From Chitinophaga sancti (GTDB lineage Bacteria; Bacteroidota; Bacteroidia; Chitinophagales; Chitinophagaceae): a stretch of 64,000 nt of DNA. Both the position numbers and the translations under genes were made by a program. Shown here piece after piece: positions 1-8,646 of this stretch. Where the stretch lies: contig NZ_CP139247.1 in NCBI RefSeq assembly GCF_034087045.1, positions 4,180,001 to 4,244,000 of the forward strand, read 5' to 3'. Position 1 is the stretch's first letter; the number at the start of each line of letters is the position of its first letter. The notes below the pieces were generated by a model. The model searched no databases. It was not told the DNA's origin and saw nothing but the letters and a program-made list of their open reading frames with translations.

Positions 1-1
1 C

Positions 2-2035
2 CACAACCTGAGCGAGGTCGTGGATGGTCTGATCGCTTATATTGAAAATAAAGAGATCACCAGTGAAGAGCTGATTAAATATGTGAAGGCGCCTGACTTC
101 CCAACCGGTGGTATCATCTACGGTTATGAAGGTGTAAAACAGGGTTTTGAAACTGGTCGTGGTCGCGTGGTAGTACGTGGTAAAGTCAATGTAGAAACTA
201 CCAAAGCCGGTCGTGAGCGCCTGGTGATCTATGAACTGCCTTACCAGATTAACAAGGCGGTACTGCACCAGAAGATTGCACAACTGGCCGATGATAAGAT
301 CATAGAAGGTATCGCTGAAGTACGCGATGAAAGTGACCGTGAAGGTATGCGCCTGGTAATCGATCTGAAACGTGAAGCGATTGCAAACGTTGTGATCAAC
401 CAGCTGTATAAATATTCTGAGCTGCAGACTTCTTATGGTATCAACAACGTGGCGCTTGTAAAAGGCCGTCCACGCGTATTGGCACTGAAAGACCTGCTGG
501 CTGAATTCGTAGACTTCCGCCATGAAGTTGTGGTGAGAAGAACACGTTTCGACCTGCGTAAAGCGGAAGAAAAAGCACACATCTTACAGGGTTACCTGAT
601 CGCTTTGGATCACCTGGATGAAGTGATTGCTTTGATCCGTGGTTCACGCACTCCTGAAGAAGCAAAAGACGGATTGATGAGTCAGTTCGGCCTGAGCGAG
701 CTTCAGTCAAAAGCTATCCTGGAACTGCGTTTACAACGTCTGACAGGTATGGAGCGTGATAAGATCAAGGAAGAATATGAGGAGATCATGAAACTGATCA
801 GCCACCTGAAAGATATATTGAATGACGAAGGGCTGCGTTTCAAAATTATCCGTGAAGAACTGGAAGATGTGAAGAAACGTTTCGGCGACGAGCGTAAAAC
901 TGAAATTCAGTACCTGGCCAGCGAAATGAGAATGGAAGATATCATCGCCGAAGAAGATGTGGTGATCACCATTTCACACCTGGGATATATCAAACGTACT
1001 TCTGCATACGACTACCGTCAGCAGAAACGCGGTGGCCGTGGTGCACTGGGTGGCAAGACCCGTGAAGAAGATTATATCGAGCACCTGTTCGTTGCTTCTA
1101 CCCACCATACTATGTTGTTCTTTACAGAAAAAGGACGTTGTTACTGGCTGAAAGTATACGAAATTCCTGAAGGAGAGAAGAGCGGCAAGGGTAGAGCGAT
1201 TCAGAACCTGATCAACCTGCCTACCGACGATAAGATCCGTGCGATCATTGATATCAAGGACCTGGGTGATAAAGACTTTATCAACAGCAATTATATCGTA
1301 CTCTGTACAGCAAATGGTATCATCAAGAAAACCCTGCTGGAAGAGTTCTCCCGCCCACGGCAGAACGGTGTAAATGCAATTACCATTAATGAAGGTGACC
1401 AGTTGCTGGAAGCTAAGCTCACAAATGGTAACAGCGAAATCATGATGGCGATTAAGAGTGGCCGTGCCATCCGCTTCCCTGAAAACACAGTACGTGATAC
1501 AGGTCGTGGTGCGATCGGTGTAAGAGGTATCGAAGTGGACAATGATAAGGACGAGGTAGTTGGTATGATTTGTGTAAATAAGGACGAAAATCGTACGGTA
1601 CTGGTGGTTTCTGAAAACGGTTTTGGTAAGCGTACAGATATAGAAGAGTATAGGGTTACCAACCGTGGCGGTAAGGGGGTAAAAACCATTAACGTAACGG
1701 AGAAAACAGGCCGTCTGATTGCTATCCTGGACGTAACTGAAAAGGATGACCTGATGATCACCTGTAAATCCGGTATCACGATCCGTATGGCAGTAGGCGA
1801 TATCCGCGAAGCGGGCAGAGCTACCCAGGGTGTGAGACTGATCCGCCTGGATGATACTGATCAGATTGCGGCAGTAGCCCGTCTGGATGAGCAGGAAGAA
1901 CAGGAGGTAGCGCAGGAGCTGGAAAACGTTGAGCAGGAGATCGCTCAGCAGGAAATCAGTGATGCTGCAGCTACCAGCGGTGAAGAGGCAACTGATGAAG
2001 ATCAGGCCCCTACCGAGGAAGCACCTACTGAATAA
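2..2035 (+). CDS. gyrA: DNA gyrase subunit A, 3' part (5' end outside window)
   Basis: GyrA is the DNA-breaking and DNA-wrapping subunit of gyrase. The reading frame is open from base 2, before the first ATG at 20, so this is a gene truncated by the window edge. The start HNLSEVVDGLIAYIENKE matches the region after the catalytic tyrosine, so roughly the first 190 residues are missing. Visible are the coiled-coil/tower part and then the C-terminal beta-pinwheel, whose GyrA box QQKRGGRG lies near base 1020. This box distinguishes GyrA from ParC. The protein ends in a long acidic Glu/Gln/Asp tail, as in many gyrases. No terminator is evident before the next gene. Identification is firm. Confidence 0.97.
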   Translation, partial: HNLSEVVDGLIAYIENKEITSEELIKYVKAPDFPTGGIIYGYEGVKQGFETGRGRVVVRGKVNVETTKAGRERLVIYELPYQINKAVLHQKIAQLADDKIIEGIAEVRDESDREGMRLVIDLKREAIANVVINQLYKYSELQTSYGINNVALVKGRPRVLALKDLLAEFVDFRHEVVVRRTRFDLRKAEEKAHILQGYLIALDHLDEVIALIRGSRTPEEAKDGLMSQFGLSELQSKAILELRLQRLTGMERDKIKEEYEEIMKLISHLKDILNDEGLRFKIIREELEDVKKRFGDERKTEIQYLASEMRMEDIIAEEDVVITISHLGYIKRTSAYDYRQQKRGGRGALGGKTREEDYIEHLFVASTHHTMLFFTEKGRCYWLKVYEIPEGEKSGKGRAIQNLINLPTDDKIRAIIDIKDLGDKDFINSNYIVLCTANGIIKKTLLEEFSRPRQNGVNAITINEGDQLLEAKLTNGNSEIMMAIKSGRAIRFPENTVRDTGRGAIGVRGIEVDNDKDEVVGMICVNKDENRTVLVVSENGFGKRTDIEEYRVTNRGGKGVKTINVTEKTGRLIAILDVTEKDDLMITCKSGITIRMAVGDIREAGRATQGVRLIRLDDTDQIAAVARLDEQEEQEVAQELENVEQEIAQQEISDAAATSGEEATDEDQAPTEEAPTE

Positions 2036-2162
2036 TTGATAAAATTACCGCAATTTGCCTGTGCGAACTAATGGTTAAGCAGCGGTTAGTTGTATTTATA
2101 TAAAATGCTGAACTCGTAAATAATACCTTAACCATACTTATAGCAAATAAAAAAAATTGATC

Positions 2163-3416
2163 ATGAAAAAACTATTGGTATCATTTGTCTTTTGCAGTGC
2201 AGGTTTAGCAGCTGTCGCTCAGCGTGCTAAAGTGAATAGTGCTGAGGAAGCGTTGAAAAGCAAAGATTACGCTAAAGCAACGGCTGACATTCAGGCTGCC
2301 CTGGAAAATGATAAGACCAAGAACGATGCAAAGACTTTCTATGTAAAAGGTAAGATCCTGGAAGCACAGGCTACTGAGCATAAGAGCTCTGCTGAAGCAC
2401 TGCAAGCATTCGAAGCATATAAGAAAGCACTGGAAATCAATCCTAAATTGCCAGAAGCTCTGCTGGAACTGAATCAACGCATGTTCAACCTGTACGCTAC
2501 CGTAGGTAACGCAGGTTATGGTAACCTGAACGATCAGAAATGGGATTCTGCATATACCCACTTCAAAGAAGCGTTCTCTATCGCTGAATTCTACAACAGC
2601 AAAAGCCTGGGTGGTTCCATTCCAACTGATACATCTATGACCTTCTACACTGGTTACGCTGCTAGCCAGGCAGGACAGAAAGATGATGCGATCACTTACC
2701 TGAGAAAAGCGGCTGACCTGCAGTTCAAAACTGAACCAGCGCTGTATGTAATCCTGGCGCAGGCCTACGAAGAAAAGGGTAACAATGAAGGTTGGCTGAA
2801 AGCAATCGAAGAAGGTAAAACTGCTTTCCCTAAAGACAAGCGTTTTAGCGATATGGAGATGATCTACTACTCCAAAACCGGCAAAACCAACGAACTGCTG
2901 GCTATCCTGGAGAAGAAGATGGCTGAAAATCCAAATGATTTCAATACAGTACTGGATTACGGTATCCGTGTAGATAACGTAGCTAACCCACGTGCAGAAG
3001 ATGGTAAAGATGCTCCTAAACCAGCTAATTACGAAGAACTGATGGGTAAAGCAGAAGGTGCTTATAAGAAAGCAATCGAGCTGAAAGCAGATGATGCTAC
3101 TGCAAACTTCCAGCTGGGTGCACTGTACTTTAACCGTGCGGTTGGTTTCAACAAGGAACTGAACGATATGGATAGCAAGCAACAGAATTCACCTAAGGCA
3201 AAAGAATTGCAGACTAAAGTACAGGCCCTGATGGATCAGTCACTGCCTTACTTTGAGAAAGCTGACCAGAACTTCACTGCTAAGGCTTCATCATTAGATG
3301 CAAGCGATAAGCAAACTTACCAGAGCTGCCTGTATGCATTACAGAAGATCTATGCGATCAAGAATGATAATGCAAAGGTAGAAGTAACTAAGAAGAAGCT
3401 GGATTCACTGAACTAA
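2163..3416 (+). CDS. Secreted/periplasmic tetratricopeptide-repeat protein
   Basis: The 417-residue product starts with a signal peptide (MKKLLVSFVFCSAGLAAVAQ) followed by TPR-like helical repeats across most of the length, for example around residues 25-110, 160-215 and 285-400. Alanine, lysine and glutamate are abundant, as expected for solenoid repeats. I start it at ATG 2163; an upstream TTG at 2157 adds only two residues and would spoil the signal peptide. It probably acts as a protein-interaction scaffold in the envelope, but no partner can be named. A strong terminator hairpin follows at 3439. Confidence 0.85.
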   Translation: MKKLLVSFVFCSAGLAAVAQRAKVNSAEEALKSKDYAKATADIQAALENDKTKNDAKTFYVKGKILEAQATEHKSSAEALQAFEAYKKALEINPKLPEALLELNQRMFNLYATVGNAGYGNLNDQKWDSAYTHFKEAFSIAEFYNSKSLGGSIPTDTSMTFYTGYAASQAGQKDDAITYLRKAADLQFKTEPALYVILAQAYEEKGNNEGWLKAIEEGKTAFPKDKRFSDMEMIYYSKTGKTNELLAILEKKMAENPNDFNTVLDYGIRVDNVANPRAEDGKDAPKPANYEELMGKAEGAYKKAIELKADDATANFQLGALYFNRAVGFNKELNDMDSKQQNSPKAKELQTKVQALMDQSLPYFEKADQNFTAKASSLDASDKQTYQSCLYALQKIYAIKNDNAKVEVTKKKLDSLN

Positions 3417-3438
3417 TTATAAGGGTTCCAGGTATAAA

Positions 3439-3474
3439 CAAAGGCCCGTAGCATTCTCTACGGGCCTTTGTTAT
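3439..3474 (+). terminator. Intrinsic terminator after the TPR gene
   Basis: A 13-bp perfect stem (3439-3451 with 3458-3470) and a 6-nt loop are followed by a short T-rich stretch. It lies 22 nt after the TPR stop codon and between convergent genes. Confidence 0.85.
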
Positions 3475-3547
3475 TGTGATAAGTGTAGAATTGGCCTGCG
3501 GCAGCAAGCAAGAATTCTCTTTTTGGCTGGCGTGGTTTTGAAATTAT

Positions 3548-3919
3548 TTACCTCGCAGGATGTGTCACAAAGTGAAACGCCCAGAATGCTGCGAGCAGCA
3601 TAAATAGTATAATGATACAGATGATTGCGAGTTGTGTATGACCCGCTATCTGATCCTTCTTTTGTTTCCTGCTCTTTAATTTCTTCATCATCTGCCACTT
3701 CATCTGGCGCAGGTACACCGGAATAATTTCCTTCTTCTCAAACGCACTTAAGCCTTCCACTGCTTCACTGCACAATTCACAATCCGACAGATGCAACTCC
3801 ACTTCATGCTGCTTCTCTGCCGACAACTTCCCCTGCACATAATCCAGCAGCTCCTGCTGACTCGGACACTGTGTCGTCGTGAACAAATCATTATATGCAT
3901 CATTCATAAAATCGTCCAT
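3548..3919 (-). CDS. Putative zinc-finger anti-sigma factor
   Basis: This 123-residue protein has the anti-sigma zinc-finger layout. Its N-terminal segment carries H-x3-C-x2-C (HLSDCELC, residues about 43-50). A basic linker follows, then one transmembrane helix (residues about 95-117) and a very short tail outside. It starts 2 nt after the stop of the ECF sigma gene at 3922, so the two are translationally linked. The family holds its sigma factor at the inner membrane until a signal arrives. With almost no periplasmic domain, the protein itself offers little signal-sensing surface. Confidence 0.85.
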   Translation of the reverse strand: MDDFMNDAYNDLFTTTQCPSQQELLDYVQGKLSAEKQHEVELHLSDCELCSEAVEGLSAFEKKEIIPVYLRQMKWQMMKKLKSRKQKKDQIAGHTQLAIICIIILFMLLAAFWAFHFVTHPAR

Positions 3920-3921
3920 GA

Positions 3922-4491
3922 TTATTGCTTTCCTTGTTTGCTTAATAACAACTTCAAATTTCTTTTCCCGTTTTGAATATAGCTCTTTACCTGTAGCAAA
4001 CTATATCCTGTCTTTTCCGTAATCTCTGAATAAGAGCATTTTTCAAGATAGAACAATTTTACGCAGATACGTTGTTCATCATTCAGCTGTTCCAGTGCCT
4101 GTTCCATATTAGTAAGGAGCACTTCTTTCTCTGCTAAGGTAGCTTTTTCTTCAGGAGGGGCGGGATCGTTCAGGTGTTTTTCGTTTACTTCTTCCTGTCT
4201 TACCTGGTTGCGTTGTCTGAGTTGCATGAGACAATGGTTTTTGGTGACCATATAAATCCATGCTCTGAAAAACTGTACCTGGTGTTTGTTGATATCTGCT
4301 AATACCTTCAAAAAGATCTGTTGCACACTATCCCTTGCATCTTCCTCATTTTTAAGGTATTTCATGCACATACCGAGTAGGAGGATGGCGTACCTGTCAA
4401 ACAGGATGCCTACCCATTGGCTGTTGTCATCGGATTTATACCGTTGCAGCAGTTCTTCGTCTGTTAATTCCTGGCTGTTCTTGATATTCAC
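3922..4491 (-). CDS. ECF RNA polymerase sigma factor
   Basis: A 189-residue ECF sigma factor. Region 2 spans roughly residues 15-85 (LFDRYAILLLGMCMKYLK, then the W-containing FFRAWIYMVTKNHCLM). Region 4 is near residues 120-180 (LEQLNDEQRICVKLFYLEK and a helix-turn-helix). I use the GTG at 4491. The frame is open upstream to 4566, but that extension lies in the terminator hairpin at 4543-4587 and would encode a hydrophobic stretch unlike the family. The anti-sigma gene follows after 2 nt. No autoregulated promoter motif was recognised. Confidence 0.87.
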   Translation of the reverse strand: MNIKNSQELTDEELLQRYKSDDNSQWVGILFDRYAILLLGMCMKYLKNEEDARDSVQQIFLKVLADINKHQVQFFRAWIYMVTKNHCLMQLRQRNQVRQEEVNEKHLNDPAPPEEKATLAEKEVLLTNMEQALEQLNDEQRICVKLFYLEKCSYSEITEKTGYSLLQVKSYIQNGKRNLKLLLSKQGKQ

Positions 4492-4542
4492 GCGATAAAG
4501 ATAGAAACTTATAATATATAGATGCAGGGTTGGAAGAATTCC

Positions 4543-4587
4543 ATAAAAAAAGGGGTCGCTACCCAAGGTAGCGACCCCTTTTTTTAT
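4543..4587 (-). terminator. Strong bidirectional-looking terminator hairpin
   Basis: A stem of about 21 bp (4543-4563 with 4567-4587) has a GC-rich core, a 3-nt loop, and A and T tracts on its two arms. It sits directly after the minus-strand anti-sigma/TPR gene at 4601 and upstream of the ECF sigma gene. It therefore separates the two sigma/anti-sigma modules. Confidence 0.9.
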
Positions 4588-4600
4588 GAAGAAGAAATAA

Positions 4601-5698
4601 TTACAAACTATCCAGTGCAGACTGGGCTTTATCTTTCATTGGCCCATTCATCCGTACAACTTCTTTAAACATCCGGCGGGCTTTTCCTGTCTGGCCTTTG
4701 CTACGATAGCACACAGCCAGTTGATAACGGGACAGCTCCCCATATTTGGACTTACTGTCTGAAAGGTGTTTATACCTCGAAATCGCTTCGTTTAAATCCC
4801 CTTGCTGATGGTAGACCATCGCTGCCTTGTACAGGAATTCATCCGTACCTGTGGGTTGTACATCGGCTGTCTTTTTATCATCGTCATCATCCTTTTCCTT
4901 CTCTTTTTGAGGAGCGGGAGGGGTTTCTTTTTTCTCTGCTACGGGCGCAGGAGTTTCTTTGGCCGGTTGTAAAGTGGATTTTTCCTCCTTTTTGGCCTGT
5001 TGTAAAGTAGACTTATCGTCCTTCTGCTCTGCAGGAGGAGTTTTCTTTACCGAATCTTTTGAAGGAGCGGGTTTTGGTGCTACGGGCGCCGATGCCGTTC
5101 GGATGGTGTCCTTTTTCACCACAGGGATGGGTTTAACCTCCCCTGGTACAGGCGGCCTCCGTTGCAGGGTATCTGCCACGGGAGCAGCATGAGCCGTAGC
5201 AGCTGCCGCTTCCGTGGCCTGTACTACCGGCTGACTATGACTCGTCTGAATTGGTTCTGTTTCTTTATCAGCTGCCGCTATCTGCTGTACCGGATTCATC
5301 GCCCTGAACCGGTTCTGGTGCTGTACCAGATAAAACCCGCCAGCACCTAGTGCTACGGCCGCGACTACCCAGAAATATATCAGTAAACTTTCTTTCTTCT
5401 GCTCCAACCGCTGATACCGTTCTACCTTCTGCGTAGTCGATACCTTGCGCACACTATTACGGATATACTGCTGTATATTCACTGACAGGGGTTGGTACTG
5501 CTCTCTATGCTTTGCCTGCGACAATGTTTGCAACGCATCAAAACAAAGATCACAATCCACCAGGTGCTGTTCCAGCAAATGCTTTTCCAGGTCCGTGAGC
5601 CGTCCGTCTAAATAACGGGGCAACTGGTCCCTGTTCATACACCTAACCGTGCTGAAGATTTTGAGTATCTTATCGTTATTTTCCAAATTACTGCTCAT
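4601..5698 (-). CDS. Membrane anti-sigma-like protein with zinc finger and periplasmic TPRs
   Basis: The 365-residue protein has four visible parts. There is a cytoplasmic zinc-finger domain with H-x3-C-x2-C (HLVDCDLC, residues about 45-52). One transmembrane helix lies near residues 104-126. A long Pro/Lys/Glu/Thr-rich linker containing DDDDD covers about 150-285. Two TPR-like hairpins lie at about 288-360. It overlaps the preceding sigma-like gene by 11 nt, so the pair is co-translated. By analogy with other anti-sigma factors, the N-terminal domain should bind the sigma factor and the periplasmic TPR part may sense a partner. That role for the TPR part is inference. Confidence 0.8.
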   Translation of the reverse strand: MSSNLENNDKILKIFSTVRCMNRDQLPRYLDGRLTDLEKHLLEQHLVDCDLCFDALQTLSQAKHREQYQPLSVNIQQYIRNSVRKVSTTQKVERYQRLEQKKESLLIYFWVVAAVALGAGGFYLVQHQNRFRAMNPVQQIAAADKETEPIQTSHSQPVVQATEAAAATAHAAPVADTLQRRPPVPGEVKPIPVVKKDTIRTASAPVAPKPAPSKDSVKKTPPAEQKDDKSTLQQAKKEEKSTLQPAKETPAPVAEKKETPPAPQKEKEKDDDDDKKTADVQPTGTDEFLYKAAMVYHQQGDLNEAISRYKHLSDSKSKYGELSRYQLAVCYRSKGQTGKARRMFKEVVRMNGPMKDKAQSALDSL

Positions 5699-6263
5699 AG
5701 GAATGTTTCATCAGTATTGAAGCCATATGCTGTTTAGCATTTTTCAGGATCTGCCTGGTTTTATCGATGGAATACTTCTTACTCGCGGCCAACTGGGCCA
5801 AAGGCTGTTGTTCCAGATAAAATTTCGTCAGGAATGATTTCTCCTCACCGGGCAATTGACTAATCGCCACATTCAGCTGCGCTATGAGCTGCTGCTGTTC
5901 CTTTTGGTTCATAGCAGCATGTTCAACCCTGTTTTCAACTTGCTGGATTTCTCTGGATTCAGTTGTAGAGAAGAAGGGCAGGTTCCTGTCAGACTTATCC
6001 TGGATGGCCTTTACATTGTAATGGATCCACTCATTCACCTTATGAATGGTTTGGGTCTTCAAAGAATTACTCAGGCGCTGTAGCAGCACTGGAAACACTT
6101 CGTCCGCGCCCCTTCCGGGGGCGGTATTTAAATAGGGTAGACATACGGCCACCATGAGGTGACTATACCTTTCCAAAAGAACACCTTCGGCTTCCTGGTC
6201 TTTCAACTTTCTCGCCCTGGATATTAATTCTTTGTCCGACAAATTAGTTAACTGCTGTAGCAT
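5688..6263 (-). CDS. Divergent ECF sigma-factor-like protein
   Basis: A 191-residue protein with the outline of an ECF sigma factor. Region 2-like sequence (LLERYSHLMVAVCLPYLN, then VNEWIHYNVKAIQDK) lines up with the neighbouring ECF sigma at 3922. A region 4-like helix-turn-helix follows (ISQLPGEEKSFLTKFYLEQ onward). Region 2 lacks much of the usual acidic DArDavQqiF pattern, so promoter recognition may differ or it may act as a regulator. I start at ATG 6263 (MLQQLTNLSD); an alternative in-frame start at 6305 adds 14 residues. The gene overlaps the anti-sigma gene downstream. Confidence 0.7.
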   Translation of the reverse strand: MLQQLTNLSDKELISRARKLKDQEAEGVLLERYSHLMVAVCLPYLNTAPGRGADEVFPVLLQRLSNSLKTQTIHKVNEWIHYNVKAIQDKSDRNLPFFSTTESREIQQVENRVEHAAMNQKEQQQLIAQLNVAISQLPGEEKSFLTKFYLEQQPLAQLAASKKYSIDKTRQILKNAKQHMASILMKHSYEQ

Positions 6264-6335
6264 AGTGTTACCTATATTTACATATGAGAACCTAAAAGGT
6301 TTCATTTAGACATATAATTATTTTAGACAATTAAT

Positions 6336-7097
6336 ATGCCATATGCAATTACGGTGGTGCCTGTCATGCCTTTAAGGGCAGAACCTGCCCACAGAAGTGA
6401 AATGATCTCACAGGCATTGTGGGGAGAATGCGTAACCATCACAGTACACGGACAAGATGGCTGGGTTAAGGTAAAATGTCAGTACGATGAATACGAGGGG
6501 TGGGCGACTATTAACCACCTGGAAATCATTGAAGAAGAATTATTTAATGCGCCCTATACACACTACACTGCCAAATGGGTCAACACTGTCAGTATGAACG
6601 GTCAGCCTATGCAGGTTCCTTTGGGCTGCCTGGTAAAAGCCACCGATGAGGTTGTAACAATTTGGGGAAAGTATACGGTACAATTTGAGGAAAGCCTTTT
6701 AAAACCATTTTTGGACGAGGCAGGCCTGCGTGAACGGGCGTTTCAGTTCCTGAATACAGCCTATTTGTGGGGTGGAAAGTCTGTATACGGCGTGGATTGT
6801 TCCGGCTTTACACAGACGGTATTTAAGACACTGGGGATCTTATTAATGAGGGATGCTTATCAGCAGGCCACACAGGGTACGGTAGTAGATTTTTTACAGG
6901 AGGTGAGACTGGGAGACCTGGCGTTTTTTGACAATGAAGCGGGTAGGATCACGCATGTAGGGATCCTGTTGAATGATCACGAAATCATACATTCTTCTGG
7001 TAGGGTAAGGGTAGATCCGATAGATAATCAGGGTATCATTAATTCCGGGACAGGCGTGCGCACTCACAACCTCAGAATCATCAAACGATATATCTGA
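6336..7097 (+). CDS. NlpC/P60 family cysteine peptidase with SH3-like N-terminus
   Basis: The 253-residue protein belongs to the C40 peptidases that cut the gamma-D-Glu to diaminopimelate bond in cell-wall peptides. Residues 1-65 look like a bacterial SH3 domain (GQDGWVKVKCQYDEYEGW). A second SH3-like stretch follows, and the catalytic domain begins near residue 125. The expected triad is visible: Cys155 in VDCSGF, His207 in THVGIL and His219 in HEIIHSSG. No signal peptide is apparent, so it may act on recycled peptides in the cytoplasm or leave by another route. It is divergent from the sigma-like gene. Confidence 0.9.
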   Translation: MPYAITVVPVMPLRAEPAHRSEMISQALWGECVTITVHGQDGWVKVKCQYDEYEGWATINHLEIIEEELFNAPYTHYTAKWVNTVSMNGQPMQVPLGCLVKATDEVVTIWGKYTVQFEESLLKPFLDEAGLRERAFQFLNTAYLWGGKSVYGVDCSGFTQTVFKTLGILLMRDAYQQATQGTVVDFLQEVRLGDLAFFDNEAGRITHVGILLNDHEIIHSSGRVRVDPIDNQGIINSGTGVRTHNLRIIKRYI

Positions 7098-7105
7098 AAC
7101 AATAT

Positions 7106-7198
7106 GCCGGTTTGTATGGCTGGCTGCAAGCGGGCCATACAAACCGGCGTGCAACAAAAAGGTTTTGCCGGAGGCAAAACCTTTTTGTTGCACTTTTT
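7106..7198. terminator. Two tandem hairpins between convergent genes
   Basis: The first hairpin has a 15-bp perfect stem (7106-7120 with 7134-7148). The second has a 21-bp perfect stem (7149-7169 with 7173-7193), a 3-nt loop and a run of six T. Together they can stop transcription from the NlpC/P60 gene on the plus strand and from ppa on the minus strand. Confidence 0.9.
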
Positions 7199-7228
7199 TA
7201 ATTTAAAAGTGGCGATCCCTTTTAAAAA

Positions 7229-7768
7229 CTACTTATTGAACATCTTCTTGTAACCTTCAATGCTCTCAAGAATAATCCTTTCAGCAACTTTTTTATTCTG
7301 GAATTCAGCCACTTTTACTTCCTTATGCTCGAGTCTCTTGTACTCTTCAAAGAAGTGACGCATTTCAGCAGTGAAATGAGGCGGTAATTCAGTAATATCG
7401 TTAATGTGGTTCACACTCATATCATTTGCAGCTACAGCGATGATCTTATCATCAGCCTCACCACCATCGATCATCTGCATTACACCGATAACCTTTGCTT
7501 CCATAATACACATTGGCACTACATCCACCTGTGACAGGATCAGGATATCCAATGGATCATGATCATCACAATATGTCTGAGGAATAAAGCCATAGTTTGC
7601 AGGGTAGTATACTGAAGAATACAGCACTCTGTCTAATTTGAGCAGACCGGTTTCCTTGTCCAGCTCATATTTAGCGCGGCAGCCTTTTGGTATTTCAATA
7701 ATCGCATTTACGACTTTGGGTGATTCAGATCCTGTGCTGACTTGATGCCAGGGATTGTTCGTCGTCAT
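7229..7768 (-). CDS. ppa: Inorganic pyrophosphatase (family I)
   Basis: This 179-residue enzyme hydrolyses pyrophosphate to phosphate in the cytoplasm and pulls biosynthetic reactions forward. The family I signature D-x-D-P-x-D appears as DDHDPLD around residues 70-77. Conserved upstream residues include [11 protein letters not shown] and [10 protein letters not shown] use ATG 7768 (MTTNNPWH); the TTG two codons earlier is less likely. Length is normal for the family. The gene is single and is followed by the double hairpin at 7106-7198. Confidence 0.95.
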   Translation of the reverse strand: MTTNNPWHQVSTGSESPKVVNAIIEIPKGCRAKYELDKETGLLKLDRVLYSSVYYPANYGFIPQTYCDDHDPLDILILSQVDVVPMCIMEAKVIGVMQMIDGGEADDKIIAVAANDMSVNHINDITELPPHFTAEMRHFFEEYKRLEHKEVKVAEFQNKKVAERIILESIEGYKKMFNK

Positions 7769-7967
7769 CTTCAAAACTATTTATTTGTTTATTATTATTT
7801 TGGTGTCGCCGGCATCGTCAATATTACAAAAAGAAAAAGGCTGTCCAAGTCGGTTGCGGGACTTAGGTCAGCTGTTTAACGTTATGCAATGTGGAATTTA
7901 ACTTTTGCTGGCGCGTAGCAAAAATAAGGAACTCAACTGTAAATCCAAATTTACAGGGATGTTAGGA

Positions 7968-8441
7968 CTATTTTTGATCCGGAGACTGTACTCCAACCGA
8001 ATCCTGCTGCATCGCGCTGGCAGAATCCATGATCGGTGTAGCCGGAGGCATATAATTAGGAATTATACTTTCTAAAGACAGCGATATTTTCCACTGGCCA
8101 TTCTCCTTCACCAACTGTAAACGCTCCTGCTGTTTAGAGGAAGAGTTTAGTACGGTCACTGTTGCTTTATCTCCATTTTCCTCCGCATTTACTACCTCTA
8201 TACCCGCTTTTTTGATCTTTTCTCTTTCTGTCTCATTCCTGCGGGCATCGAAAAATGAATATAACTGAATTACCTGCTGCGATTCCCTCGTCGCGTAATC
8301 TCTGGCGAGATCGAAGTTAGATTCCTGAATAGCATGCATAAAATTCAGTGCTACCTCCTGTGGGGAAGCCCGCTTTTTGCAACCGCTCAGTACAACACCG
8401 GATATTATAACCAGGACAAGAAAGCGCAGATAATTGGTCAT
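7968..8441 (-). CDS. Lipoprotein with DUF4878-like domain
   Basis: The product of about 157 residues starts MTNYLRFLVLVIISGVVLSGCKK, a lipoprotein signal with Cys20 as lipid anchor. The rest (ASPQEVALNFMHAIQESNFDLA, a charged middle, then NGQWKISL) resembles the NTF2-like DUF4878 fold found in small envelope lipoproteins. The open frame runs upstream to 8777, but that part overlaps phoH and encodes a basic low-complexity sequence, so I reject it. ATG 8453 is an alternative start only four codons longer. Function is unknown. Confidence 0.8.
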   Translation of the reverse strand: MTNYLRFLVLVIISGVVLSGCKKRASPQEVALNFMHAIQESNFDLARDYATRESQQVIQLYSFFDARRNETEREKIKKAGIEVVNAEENGDKATVTVLNSSSKQQERLQLVKENGQWKISLSLESIIPNYMPPATPIMDSASAMQQDSVGVQSPDQK

Positions 8442-8646
8442 GCAATTGTTCATTATAGATAAGAGGTAACAAAAATAGGAGGAAAGTAGAAATTTACAAA
8501 AAAGCGATACCGAGTTGGTGGCCATGGGTGCAGACTTGTATTCCCTAAAAGAATAATTTTTGTGTCTGGCCATCGGTACAGGTTCGTGTTGTTGTTCAAT
8601 TCGCATAATAAAAAGTGAACATACAATAAACACTGTTAAGGAAGTG

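Noticed and set aside
2205..3182. 325-codon open frame on the minus strand, opposite the TPR gene
   Set aside because: Antisense shadow: the sequence is Cys/Phe/Ile-rich and lacks domains, while the plus-strand frame has a signal peptide and TPR repeats.
4492..4566. N-terminal extension of the ECF sigma factor
   Set aside because: It begins in the terminator hairpin and adds hydrophobic residues not found in ECF sigma factors.
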